This document shows, piece by piece, positions 50,601-62,145 of a stretch of DNA of 64,000 nucleotides (within the stretch, counting starts at the first letter, position 1; the number at the start of each line of letters is the position of its first letter). Position numbers and translations under genes: made by a program. The DNA is from Argopecten irradians (lineage: Eukaryota; Mollusca; Bivalvia; Pectinida; Pectinidae): contig NC_091142.1 in assembly GCF_041381155.1 (NCBI RefSeq), positions 33,035,528-33,099,527 of the forward strand. The letters are read 5' to 3'. The notes below the pieces were generated by a model. That model made no database searches. It was not told where the DNA came from and saw only the letters and a list, made by a program, of their open reading frames with translations.

Positions 50601-53600
50601 TCGTGGTTTGATAAATATATCTCTCCTACCACATGGTCCATATTAAACTACAATATAAAGGGGAGACAAAACTGATATTTTACCAGCATTAAATGGTTAT
50701 TTTTAACCCTTCCATTGCTGTAAGTGACATACGTCCCCACAGTTCTATATTCCAGATATAAATAAACAATCGATGAGGTGTTAATCGATATAAAAATACT
50801 CTATATCGTTGATGTGTCAATTGTGGTTTTAAACACTGATAACTGGACCAAGAAAAACAATAGTATTTAATTCATATTTTTATTCGAACAAAGTTATTTT
50901 TCGCATGTATCATCTGTTTACTCCCCCAAACTTTGTGGTACAGATGATGTATGTAACAGCGTTGCTACCTATTGTCCTAATTCTGGTGATATGGATACGT
51001 GCCCTAACATTACCTGGTGCTTCTGCTGGGATCCTCTATTTCGTGACCACTGACTTCACCAAATTAGCAGACACACAGGTAAGCATATCTAGGCTTACTA
51101 GTTAACATTTTTTGTATCAGCGACATGTTTTTGTGGATAAAATCAAAACAAATAGACCCTTACCAATATTGGGAAGATATCGTGTAGTTATGTTAAAAAA
51201 CAACATCTTCTAATATACCTTCCTTATGAAAACTAGACTAAGCAAATGTTCATTGTTTTTCTACTCACAATAATATAATTATATGTAATATGTAATAGTT
51301 TTTATACCGAATCCAACTTTCTGATTATCAAATACCTTTTCTTCATACTACAGTACTATGAAAACACAACCCGAAAATGGCGCGAAAACTCGTCGTTTTC
51401 ATGACATCACAATAGAGACATCGACGTTGCGTTTTGAATTAGATGTAATCAATTGAAAAATCAATGGAATAGTACGTTTAATCCTATTTTCTGTTATCAT
51501 GTAGCCTGAAATATTTATCATAATCTTTGATGTGACTGTTTTTTAAGTTCATCGGATTATGAAACAAATCTCGCAAACTTGAAGCTGAAGTGTACTATAT
51601 AGGCAGATGATAAGGTACTGGGAACATCTAATGAATCAGTGGTCAAATTATTGTCCCGGAAGGACAATATGATAGGGCGTGAAGCGAACAATTGTTCTTA
51701 GAATTTTTTTATTATTCCCAATAACAACCAATGTTCAATTTTGCTGTTGGATAAACTATTTTAATTTTTCAACAACTGTTGATTAAAGGTTCCCAAACAC
51801 ATTCTTGTCTTTCAGTATTCGTTATACTTCTTCTGTAAAGTAAAGTGTATTGTTATGCATTTACTGTTACACTTTTGAAGAAAATGCTTTTAAAATAAAT
51901 GCTTTTTCTCCCGTCATAATACATTTTTGGTGGAAATGAGGGGAAAAATGCGTGTAAATTATCTAAAGATCAAAATTGTGACTTTCAATTGTTATAGGAA
52001 AAAAAATAATAATAAAAACGATTACAACCAATGTTGATTTCAGCTATGGACTGAGGCTGTTTCTGTTGATTTTAGCTGTGGACTGAGGCTGTTTTTGTTG
52101 GTTTTTACTGTGGACTGATGCTGTTTTTGTTGATTTCAGCTGTGGACTGAGGCTGTTTTTGTTAATTTTAGCTGTGGACTGAGGCTTTTTTTGTTGATTT
52201 TAGCTGTGGTCTGAGGCTGTTTTTGTTGATTTTAACTGTGGATTGAGGCTGTTTTGTTGATTTTAGCTGTGGACTGAGGCATTTTTTGTTGATTTCAGTT
52301 GTGGACTGGGGCTGTTTTTGTTGATTTTAGCTGTTGACTTAGGCTGTTTTTGTTGATTTTAGCTTTTGACTAAAGCTGGGTTTTTTATTTTAGCTGTGGA
52401 CTGAGGCTGTTTTTGTTGATTTTAGCTGTGGACTGATGCTGTTTTTGTTGATTTTAACTGTGAACTGAGGCTGTTTGTGTTGATTTTAACTGTGAACTGA
52501 GGCTGTTTTTGTTGATTTTAACTGTGGACTGAGGCTTTTTTTGTTGATTTTAACTGTGGACTGATGCTGTTTTTGTTGGTTTTAGCTGTGGACTGAGGCT
52601 TTTTTTGTTGATTTTAAATGTGGACTGAGGCTGTTTTTGTTGATTTTAGCTGTGGACTGAAGCTGTTATTGTTGATTTTAGCTGTGGACTGAGGCTGTTT
52701 TTGTTGATTTTAGCTGTTGACTGAGGCTGTTTTTGTTGATTTTAACTGTGGACTGAGGCTGTTTTTGTTGATTTTAGCTGTGGACTGAGGCTGCTTTCCA
52801 GGCCTTTATGACACTCGGACCTGGCTGGGGTGGGCTGATGATGATTGGAGCACACAACAAGTTCAGGACAAACTGTTTCAGGTGTAGTTGAAATCAACCA
52901 TTATACAATTTTAATAAATAATAGGGTATTCACTCTCCTAGTTTGAGCGGAAATGCTGTTTTGTTTATCTAAACAATTTAGAAAGTTATTGGTCTCTTTA
53001 AAACATCAAATAGTATGATGATAATATTTATCCATATAGTTTAAATTGAATTTAAAATATAAAATATTTAACAAACCCCGTACTAAAACATCTTGATATC
53101 TTAATAGGGCATCTATGATATCGACGATAGCGACCTTGACCTTTGGTCTATTTAACGGCCTCGTGGTGTTCTCTGTTCTGGGCGTGATGTCTGAGGAGAT
53201 TGGTGTTCCTATAAAAGACATGATGACGTCAGGTAAGCTTTATGAAAATGAATGTTATCATCAGGTAAAACGAAAACAATCCTGGTAGAATAAGTTGATT
53301 AAATATGAAAAGAAATCTACCTGGTTTATAAAAACATTATTAACAAAAATAATATGAAATATTACTTTGCGGCAAAGTATCAGGTGTGTCTGTCTTTCTG
53401 TCTGCAGGCGGATTCTCCATTGGGTTTATCGCATATCCAAAGGCCCTCAGTTATTTCCCCTTACCACAAGTATGGTGCGTTATTTTCTATTTGGTCATTC
53501 TACTGCCGGGATTGGATGTTTTGGTAATTGTTTATTGACGTTATTGTGTGAAACCGAGCTACCATGTATATATATATATATATGTCACAAAAGAAAGCTT

Positions 53601-56600
53601 ATTATCTTAGAGAAACCGTAATTCATTTGCCAAGCATCTAGTGGTGAATTTCGTGCTGAAAATTCGAAAATATCAAAATCGGTTTCAGGTAAAAGCATTA
53701 AACATAACTGTTTTCATTCATTTTAGTATACTTAGCTTAAAGACGCTGTTATATTGACTATAACCATTGTGAACCCAAGTCAAAATAAATCACAATTAAT
53801 GCAGCGTGCCTCGTTTACAACATCTGTGTCTTAAAATTCACTGCTATAAACATGCACTTTAGACTGACGATTTTATATCTGTAAAGAGCAGAAATTCTGA
53901 TAGAGACCATCCAATTAAAGGATTTCCTATAGACCACAATGTTAATGTTTTAGGATCTACCTTTAACAGTGCTATAATTAAAGTATAGGTTCTTCTATAT
54001 ATAGGCTAGCAATGCACAATATAAAATTACGAAACTGATTGATTATTAATTGTTTTAAATTCTAAAGATTTGTGCACTTTATTTATCTTTTGTTAAAATA
54101 TAATTACACCTTTGCAAATTGATCTAAACTAAATTGTATTATTTGATTATGAATATAAAACATACATATTAATGATTCTCGGTATGTATACAGCGATTTT
54201 ATATAAGTACTTCGCCCTCAAGAAATATCATCGTTATATACCACTCGTGTGCTCACAAGAGGATTTCCAGGAATCTATTTTTGGTTTTGATTCTGCGGTC
54301 CCTACAAAACAAATTGTAAAATAATGGTTTTTAATAATTGTATAAATGTTATCAGGTGGTTGATACAGAACCATTGCTGATGGTTCTGGAGGAAATGTTT
54401 CCGAAGGCTCTCAGAAATAGAAGAATTCCTTTGTTGGCAGTTGTTAGTGGTATCATGTTTCTTCTTAGCCTACCACTGGCAACACAGGTAAATTAGTAAA
54501 TGTCAAAAATATACTATTAATAAAATAAGTTATGATACAGTAACCATAATTCAAATAAATAATACATTTTTTTTCAATTACCATACCAATTATATACTTT
54601 GAATGATTTCACATTTAAATATACAGAAGATTGCTTCAAGCTCATTGAAGATCATATATGTTGTCTTATACAGGGAGGCGTGTATATCTTCTTGCTGGTG
54701 AACTGGTATACGGGTACATGGAGTGTCACCCTAATCTGTCTTGCGGAATGTGTTATCTTCGCCTGGATTTACGGTATGTGTTCCTTACATTTGATCCTTG
54801 AAATATGCATCGCTGAATGTGAGGCGGATTAATATATGTGATAAATATTGTTATGAACTTAATACAAATACGTTTTAAGAACAAATTGTAAGTTTACGTT
54901 AGTACGCAAATTCTGATCTAAACGTGTAAGAAATAAACCTATATTCTGAAATGATAGTTGGCCGACGTTTATATCGTTGTAATTAATATTATCATTTTAT
55001 TCGTCAGGTAACCATAGAGTCGACCGTGACATTCGTTTGATGCTGAACCGACCACTACCTGCCATCGTCCGCTTCAGCTCAGCCTTTATCATGCCTGTTT
55101 TTATAACGGTAAGAAGAAACAGACATGCTTTTTTAAAATTTAGTAAGATTTTCATAATATGTTATACAGTACTATACAGAATTTAGTATTTTTGACATTA
55201 GCTTATTTTTCTTGAGCAATGCGTTGATTTAAACATATTTCAATACATAAACAAACGGAATGGCAACAAGTAATAATAACGTATTTAAGTCCTAACCTCA
55301 TCACAACTATTAGTACAATGTAATTGAAGGCGATTATATCCACAACTAATATAAGGGAAGAGAACGGGGACAATAAAACCCGAAAAAAGGCGAAAAATAA
55401 AATAAGACTAATAACGTGTCCTTGGAATTGTAAATGGTTCATTCATATTTATTATATTTTACTGTTAGGCTTGGTTGTTTGTATGGCTGTCTAAGTATCA
55501 ATACATGCAATACAGGAGGTTCGTGATCGCGACACGACGTGTGTATAGTACGATTTGCAGTCGATTAGTCCTACTTTCCATTGGTTATAACGTCCAAAAA
55601 ACTCGTCAAAAGATGGCGTCACAAGCACTGGAAGGTAGGACTAATCGTTAAATTGTAGGTCTCTCACGTCTTTTGAGGATCTCGGCTTCCTATGTGTCAT
55701 ACAAAATAGTTAATTACATTTTGACTAATATACAATCTATTGAAAATATTGAACCAAAAACACTTATCTGTTCACGTGATGGTGAATTTTAAGATCCATC
55801 TTCGTGCCTACATGATGATGATTTCTACGCATCCAATATAGTAACTTTCAAATAAATTGGAAGTAATTTTAGAACAGTTTCTGTCATTCAATGATGTTAG
55901 AAAATAAACAAACCAGAATGACGCTTGTTATAATTTCCACTTTTCAGTGTCTTCTCTTCATCAGCATATTTACCTACACACCACCGTCGTTCGGGGAATA
56001 TCAGTATCCTCTGTATGCACGTGTCATAGGTTGGGGATTCATCCTCGCTGCCGTATTGCCGATTGTAATATTCTGTGTATGGATCATAAGGAAAGAAGAC
56101 GGAAACATTTTTGAGGTAATTAAGATACGAAATGTATTCTCTGAATCTTCTATGATCCAATAAATGAAGCCATAATTATCAATTTTATCAATTCCTATGA
56201 TCCGATAAATGGAAGACAAAAATAGTTTTTTTTATTATTCTATGTATTCAACGTTTTTATGATCAAATAAATGAAAGACACAAAAAATCAATTTTATTAT
56301 CTAATGTTTTCGACCTTTTTATGATTAAATAAATGAAGCCATAGTAATCAATTTTATTAATTCAGATATGTATGTAACAGATTTATGATCCAAAAAAGGA
56401 AGACACAAAAATCAGTTTTATTAATTTATGTATTTAGTCTTCTTATGACTAAATAATTTAAGCCATAGAAATCAATAATTTCAATTCATGTATTTCACAA
56501 TTCATTAATTTTAGCGTTTGATTTATGCTGCTGGTTCGGTTTGTCTGGTTGAACATTCTATAACAGTCACGGTAACTTAAGGATATTTGATTGAACGTTC

Positions 56601-59600
56601 TATAAACGGCCAGGGTTATTTAAGGATGTCTGGTTGAACGTTCTATTACAGTCATAAACATTTTAGTATATCTGTGTGATCATTCTATTAACAGTCAGGA
56701 TAATTTAATAATACCTGTTTGAACGTTGTATTAACAGTCAGGATAATTTAAAATGATACCTGTTTGAACGTTGTATTAACAGTCAGGGTAATTTAATGAT
56801 ACCTGTTTGAACGTTGTATTAACAGTCAGGATAATTTAATGATACCTGTTTGAACGTTGTATAAACAGTCAGGGTAATTTAATGATTCCTGTTTGAACGT
56901 TGTATTAACAGTCAGGATAATTTAATGATTCCTGTTTGAACGTTGTATTAACAGTCAGGGTAATTTAATGATACCTGTTTGAACGTTGTATTAACAGTCA
57001 GGGTAATTTAATGATTCCTGTTTGAGCGTTGTATTAACAGTCAGGATAATTTAATGATTCCTGTTTGAACGTTGTATTAGCAGTCATGGTAATTAAATGA
57101 TTCCTGTTTAAACGTTGTATTAACAGTCAGGATAATTTAATGATTCCTGTTTGAACGTTGTATTTACAGTCAGGGTAATTTAATGATACCTGTTTGAACG
57201 TTGTATTAACAGTCAGGGTAATTTAATTATACCTGTTTGAACGTTGTATTAACATTCAGGGTCATTTAATGATACCTGTTTGAACGTTGTATAACAGTCA
57301 GGGTAATTTAAGGATATCTGATTGTACATTCTATTAACTGTTAGGGTAATCTAAGGATATCTGATTGAACATTCTATAAGAGTCACGGTCATTTAAGGAT
57401 ATATGTTTGGACATTCTTTTAACATTAAGGGTCATTTCAGGATGTCTTTTTGAACATTCTATTAACATTCAGGGTCATTAAAGATATCTGTTTGGACATT
57501 CTATTAACAGTCAGTGTCTTTTTAGGATGTCTGTTTTGACAATCTGTTAACAGTCAGGGTCATTAAGGATATCTATTTGGACTTTTTATTAACATTCAGG
57601 GTCATTAAAGATATCTGTGTGGACATTTTATTAACATTCAGCGTCATTAAAGATATCTTTTTTATCATTCTATAACAGTCAGGGTCATTAAGGATATCTA
57701 TTTGGACTTTTTATTAGCATGCAGGGTCATTTAAGGATGTCTGTTTGAACATTCTATTAACATTCAGGGTCATTAAAGATATTTGTTTGAACATTCTATA
57801 ACAGTCAGGGTCATTTAAGGATATCTGTTTGGACCTTCTATTAACATTCAGGGTCATTAAAGATATTTGTTTGAACATTTTATAACAGTCATTGTCATTT
57901 TAGGATATCTGTTTGGACATTCTATTTACACATGGTCATTAAAGATATCTGTTTGAACATTCTATTAACATTCAGGGTCATTAAAGATATCTGTTTGAAT
58001 ATTCGATTAACATTCAGGGTCATTAAAGATATCTGTTTGAACATTCTATTAACATTCAGGGTCATTAAAGATATCTGTTTGAACATTCTATTAACATTCA
58101 GGGTCATTAAAGATATCTGTTTGAACATTCTATAACAGTCAGGGTCATTTAATGATATCTGTTTGGACCTTCTATTAACATTCAGGGTCATTAAAGATAT
58201 TTGTTTGAACATTCTATAACAGTCATTGTCATTTTAGGATATCTGTTTGGACATTCTATTTACACATGGTCATTAGAGATATCTGTTTGAACATTCTATT
58301 CACATTCAGGGTCATTAAAGATATCTGTTTGAACATTCTATAACATTCAGGGTCATTAAAGATATCTGTTTGAACATTCTATAACATTCAGGGTCATTAA
58401 AGATATCTGTTTGAACATTCTATAACAGTCAGGGTCATTAAAGATATTTGTTTGAACATTCTATAACAGTCATTGTCATTTTAGGATATCTGTTTGGACA
58501 TTCTATTTACACATGGTCATTAGAGATATCTGTTTGAACATTCTATTCACATTCAGGGTCATTAAAGATATCTGTTTGAACATTCTATAACATTCAGGGT
58601 CATTTTAGGATGTTTTTTTGAACATTCTATAACAGTCAGGGTAATTAAGGATATCTGTTTGAACATTCTATAATAGTCAGTGTCATTTAAGTGTTTCTGA
58701 GTGAACATTCTAGTAACAGCCAGGGAATTTAATTATCTTTGATGAAACTATAGACACATTTTTTGTCTAATAGTTACGTTGTGCGAAACAGTTTTAAGTT
58801 AAAACAAAATATATGTATCGTAAAAAATGTAATAGCACACACAGACTATAGCTACAGTCGCCATTTCTAACCAAGAACAACAAAACAAGAAATAATCACT
58901 TTTCCAAGCTTATATTACTAATATACATGTATCTACTAAAATTAAAAAAACGACATTTATAAATCATGACCTTTTAGCACTGACGTTGATGTAGTTATCC
59001 GAGCAAAATAAGTCCAACCTGTCTTAGTGATCACATCTGTACCAACACCAGCAACTTTAGAGAAGAAAATTTCTAAAATTACAAGAAGGTTTTCATCTCA
59101 GTTTGATATCTGTATGAAGACCCCTTTCTCAAGGCCTAAGAGGTTTTCCTTCTCAGTTTAATTTTTGAATGAAGAACACTTTCTCAAGGTCCCGGAAGGT
59201 TATCATAACAATTTAATCTCTGTAAGAGGACCACTTTCTTAAAGTCCCAGAAGGTTTTCATCTCAGTTTGATCTCTGTAAGAAGACCACTTTCTTAAAGT
59301 CCCACAAAGTTTTGATCTGAGTTTGATCTCTGTATGAAGACCACTTTCTCAAGGCCTAAGAGGTTTTTCATCCCAGTTTGATTTTTGAATGAAGAACACT
59401 TTCTCAAGGTTCCAGAAGGTTATCATAACAGTTTGATCTCTGTAAGAGGACCACTTTCTTAAAATCCCAGAAGGTTTTCATCTCAGTTTGATCTCTGTAA
59501 GAAGACCACTTTCTCAAAGTCCCAGGTTTTCATCTCAGTTTGATATCTGTATGAAGACCACTTTCTCAAGGCCTAAGAGGTTTTTCATCTCAGTTTTATC

Positions 59601-60369
59601 TTTGAATGAAGAACACTTTCTCAGGGTCCCAGAAGGTTATCAACACTTTCTCAAGGTCCCAGAAGGTTATCATAACAGTTTGATCTCTGTATGAAGACCA
59701 CTATCTCAAGGTCCCAAAAGGTATTCACTTCATCTATGTTTGATCTCTGCATGAAGACCACTTTCTCAAGGTCACAAAAGGTTTTTATCTCAATTTCACT
59801 TTCTCAAGGTCCCAAAAGGTTTTTATCTCAATTTGATCTCTGTATGAAGACCATTTTTTCACAGTCTCAGAAGGTTTTCATCTCAGTTTGATCTTTATAT
59901 GAAGACCACCTGGATATAAAAACTATTTATCTTTGTTCTTTTTGAGGTCTTTATAGCCAGGTTTGACTGTATCTACATAACGTAATGCCTTATTATGTAT
60001 AATTTTGAAGAAAGGGGTTTAAAGAAGCGAACACGTTGAATTGAGACAGATTGATAATTAGTGAAAATAAGGGTAAAAGTAGGTTTACATATAGACATCT
60101 GTCAAAATACTCCGTATTTCAGAAAACTGTGGAGTTCTGCCTAAGGTTTTGTCAATTTTTTCATTTGTGTATTTCTTATACTACAGCGGCTAAAACGTGT
60201 CTCGCGACATACAGAGAGATGGAAACCTGCGCACGGCAGTGTTGGAGACGTATACATAGACACAGAGAAATCAGCAGATTTCACTTGGAAGGAGCTGTTT
60301 TGGTTTAACTTGACAGGAAAAAACGGCTTAGTGATCAGTGAAAATAAGGAATCTGAACCTATGTTGTAG
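41634..60369 (+). CDS. SLC6-family transporter-like protein, 14 exons
   Basis: Exons: 41634-41766, 44613-44744, 47043-47254, 49014-49102, 50258-50390, 50944-51078, 52778-52881, 53108-53232, 53408-53523, 54356-54487, 54674-54773, 55008-55108, 55948-56115, 60187-60369. All introns are GT/AG, all phases agree, and the total is 1,863 nt: 620 residues plus TAG, normal SLC6 length. The start ATG has strong context (AGAATGG); an in-frame stop lies at 41583. Family marks: IWRVPYLTYRNGGG (32-45), LPLYFLELALSQY in TM2, the extracellular loop PWTNC...WNTPAC with two Cys and N-glycosylation sites, TLPGA, LGPGWGG, FSVLG, GLD (389-391), GGVYIF, and the C-terminal RLK...RW.PAH. The family moves amino acids, amines or osmolytes with Na+ and Cl- across the plasma membrane. 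Here the TM1 Asn that binds Na+ is Glu31, YYN of TM3 is N104-A-A, and the TM8 Ser is Val392, so Na+ coupling and substrate are uncertain. It may be an orphan transporter or a non-transporting relative. Confidence 0.93.
42240..44510. repeat. Internal duplication within SLC6 intron 1
   Basis: The segment 42,290-42,930 recurs, diverged, at 43,800-44,500: 'gtgtatgaataa.aaaatat.tatattttaaat' (42,302 / 43,808), 'ggaaataaagacag' like words (42,538 / 43,938), and 'caacttg...aacaaa...caaacgtcta' (42,840 / 44,402). A minisatellite lies between the two copies. Confidence 0.6.
43200..43765. repeat. 46-bp minisatellite in SLC6 intron 1
   Basis: About 12 copies of a unit built on aaaaggaaaatattacctaa followed by tacacttatgtacaactaaa. 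Copies vary at several sites, with later copies carrying 'acgtacaaagaa' in place of 'atgtacaactaa'. Confidence 0.93.
45008..46913. mobile_element. Possible TIR element in SLC6 intron 2
   Basis: An 11-bp inverted repeat, agtccagtaaa at 45008-45018 and tttactggact at 46903-46913, bounds 1.9 kb of AT-rich non-coding sequence in the style of a non-autonomous DNA transposon. The termini are short and I see no clear target duplication, so this is tentative. Confidence 0.4.
47352..47490. repeat. Dispersed CRE-rich repeat, diverged copy
   Basis: This segment in SLC6 intron 3 matches 61,918-62,030 and 62,492-62,605: 'gagttagctccctt', 'tacgtcattattttgtgag', 'aattcac.tcg.tttctc', 'gtatgacg.tacgctcg', 'atgacgtcacaa'. 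It keeps the TGACGTCA palindrome at its right end. Confidence 0.8.
47491..49013. other. Rest of SLC6 intron 3
   Basis: AT-rich intron with no recognised element. The open frame at 47862-48104 has no family resemblance. Confidence 0.45.
49656..49695. repeat. AACC microsatellite
   Basis: Imperfect (aacc)n run in SLC6 intron 4. Confidence 0.85.
49840..50000. mobile_element. MITE-like element, copy in SLC6 intron 4
   Basis: It shares with 55515-55690 the order gatc(c/g)c, acgacgtg, tcgattagt, a C/T-rich word ending tttcc, then a gacgtcaca or ggcgtcaca centre. The centre carries two tgacgtca palindromes (49,928 and 49,954). Confidence 0.6.
51079..52033. other. Unique part of SLC6 intron 6
   Basis: Intron sequence before the splice-acceptor minisatellite. 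No exon or named element is recognised. Confidence 0.5.
52034..52777 (+). repeat. 32-bp minisatellite made of the exon 7 splice acceptor
   Basis: It has 23 units of 32 bp immediately upstream of exon 7. Each is ctgtggactgaggctg followed by tttttgttgattttag. The last 16 bp are the branch and polypyrimidine region and AG of the intron; the first 16 bp are the opening bases of exon 7 (coding Leu-Trp-Thr-Glu-Ala). The 24th unit is the intron/exon junction itself. About 15 upstream units keep the AG; 8 have lost it (reading ttttaac, ttttaaa or ttttac), including the unit directly before the true acceptor. Because 32 is not a multiple of 3, splicing to an upstream copy shifts frame or meets the TGA of 'gtggactga'. 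Confidence 0.95.
53524..54355. other. SLC6 intron 9
   Basis: AT-rich intron with a short (ta)n run at 53571-53583 and nothing else recognised. Confidence 0.5.
55515..55690. mobile_element. Hairpin MITE in SLC6 intron 12
   Basis: cgattagtcctactttcc (55,562-55,579) pairs with ggaaggtaggactaatcg (55,631-55,648). Outer words tgatcg...acgacgtg and cacgtc...gaggatctc also pair loosely, giving a foldback of about 170 bp. It is related to the copy at 49,840-50,000. Confidence 0.7.
56140..56515. repeat. Short tandem array at the start of SLC6 intron 13
   Basis: About six units of 60-70 bp carrying 'atga.c.aataaatg.aagcca/agacac' then 'aatcaattttatta'. It begins about 25 bp after the exon 13 donor. 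Confidence 0.8.
56520..58740. repeat. 43-bp minisatellite with two zones in SLC6 intron 13
   Basis: More than 45 units of about 43 bp. Units up to about 57,300 read gtttgaacgttgtattaaca then gtcagggtaatttaatgata. Later units read gtttgaacattctattaaca then ttcagggtcattaaagatat, with shorter variants reading ctataacagtc. A longer block beginning 'tataacagtcattgtcatttt' recurs at 57,881, 58,215 and 58,462, so a higher-order repeat is forming. Open frames within it on both strands are artefacts of the period. Confidence 0.95.
59040..59905. repeat. 55-bp minisatellite in SLC6 intron 13
   Basis: About 14 units built on gaagaccactttctcaaggt, cccagaaggttttcatctca and gtttgatctctgtat. Some units are truncated (near 59,640 and 59,795). 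Confidence 0.93.
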
Positions 60370-61417
60370 TGTCAGTTATAAATACAAATATATTATGAAT
60401 GATTATGGTGCATGTATAATATTTATGACAAAAATATGACGATTATAAAATTGAGTATTTGAAGGCGACTATACCATAGAGAATATCAAATTGTAAATTA
60501 ATTAGCAACGCAAACACGATGATATAGTCAAGTCTGTGTTTTTGTGACAAATTAACTTTTTGTGAACAATAGCTGGCCTATTAAAACATCACTCAATACA
60601 AAGTCATTATTAATTATTTTGTTGGTGTAATTATTTTCCCTCTGATATTTGTTTCCCTAAACAAACGGATTTTAAGTGTTTTACCGGTAGATCTGATACA
60701 CCTAATGTCAAGCAGATAGCAGACTATTGTCCTATTAGTCGCAGATTCACCAAGCGTTTCATTTGCAGATTCGTACAAGTTGTATCTTGTATCCAAGATG
60801 GAACACCCGATGTATTTCATTTGTTTCGGAATTTCCTGATTTTTGAAACCAAGACGTAATAGGTTTATATTGCGTTCGAAATTTAGTGTATTATATATCC
60901 CTATACCCTTTCGAAACTCTTTAGGTATCGCTTTCATATCCGATTTACGATTAAGATAGAAAATAGTTAGTTTTTAGATTCGAAGCGTATCTTTCATAAG
61001 GTGCTGCAAAATTTGAAACGTTCAAACGCGTTCTATTAGGCGGTGCCGTATCAATTCTTTTCCTTTTAATTCAATTTGTTCAAAGAATGCCTCAATTTTA
61101 ATTCATCCTCGTCATCATCACTATCATCATCAATCATCATCATCACCATCAATCATCATTCATATATGAAAAATAGTAAATAAAATAATGAATAAAGGGT
61201 TAAAAAGAGAGAGATAAATGGAGGGGAAAAGAAGATAGACATTCGTTATCTAATAAATTCTACTAGCTTTAACTATGTTTATCAAAACTTAAGTTTTTGT
61301 GTTGATAAGTTGTTCTGTATCTCCAGGTGAGTCTAGTGGCTCCATCATCACCCACAGGTAAGTTGTTATACAGTACACAACGGTACTAATTCATGACATA
61401 GAGACATGGATTGTTAT
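60370..61417. other. Downstream of SLC6 gene
   Basis: The 3' UTR should lie here. I see ATTAAA at about 60,579 and AATAAA near 61,188 as candidate polyadenylation signals. A (atc)n run lies at about 61,106-61,160. No other exon is recognised. Confidence 0.45.
60758..60815. repeat. Dispersed hairpin repeat, copy B
   Basis: gcgtttcatttgcagattcg, continuing tacaagttgtatc, matches the reverse complement of 20,440-20,484 over about 33 bp with two mismatches. It is followed by a related 'atc.aa.atggaac' word. The second arm of the hairpin is shorter here. Confidence 0.65.
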
Positions 61418-62145
61418 TAAAAAAATACATTATTCTTCTACCTTAATAACATGTCAAAAAATATAGACAGCGACGTCGTTCTACTTTTATATCGAACAAA
61501 ACTTTTGTCTTGCAAAAATGACACAAAATGAAATTTTTAGATTGCCTGTTCTGTCACGCAAGTTCACGACGTTGAAAAATGACTTTATATTAGGAATTAT
61601 GTTTTCTATTCAGAACAAAAATTACGTTTTTGTTCAAATATACGTGTGCAAAATCTCTATTGGAAATTCATAAAAGTATTAGAAAAATTGCGTTTTTTCT
61701 TTGTCTTGCAGGTTTGCCGAATGTCGGAAATGACGTCAATTGCCCTCGTCATGATATAGAATAATGACGTCTTTTACATTCAATGACGTCACATAAAAGT
61801 GACCGAACATTGTGTGCGACGTCACGTGTTATAGTTTAAAATCTTGGATATACTTCTGTTTGGTTTCCGTCAAAGTAATGCTTGATCAAGGAGAGCATTT
61901 ATTACGTCATTGCATATTATAGAGTTAGCTCCCTTGGTATACATTATGACGTCATTATTTTGTGAGTTCAATTCACATCGTTTTCTCCGAAAAGTATGAC
62001 GATACGCTCGTAAAAAATGACGTCACAAATAGTACATACCCGCAAGTGCAGATAACTCTGTAATATGCAAATGCATGTATATGGTTCTAAGTTATTCTTG
62101 TTAAATAAATTAATAAATAAAACAAAAATATAACATGTAATTTAC
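61418..62145 (+). repeat. Tandem duplication, first copy, CRE-rich
   Basis: About 728 bp directly repeated at 62146-62710 with few differences. It contains several tgacgtca or tgacgtc words (near 61,731, 61,763, 61,782, 61,948 and 62,018) and acgtcacgtg near 61,820. There is no coding content. Confidence 0.92.

Noticed and set aside
57922..58212. Open frames on both strands with repeating 'FKQISLMTLNVNR' type peptide
   Set aside because: Product of the 43-bp minisatellite period; not a gene.
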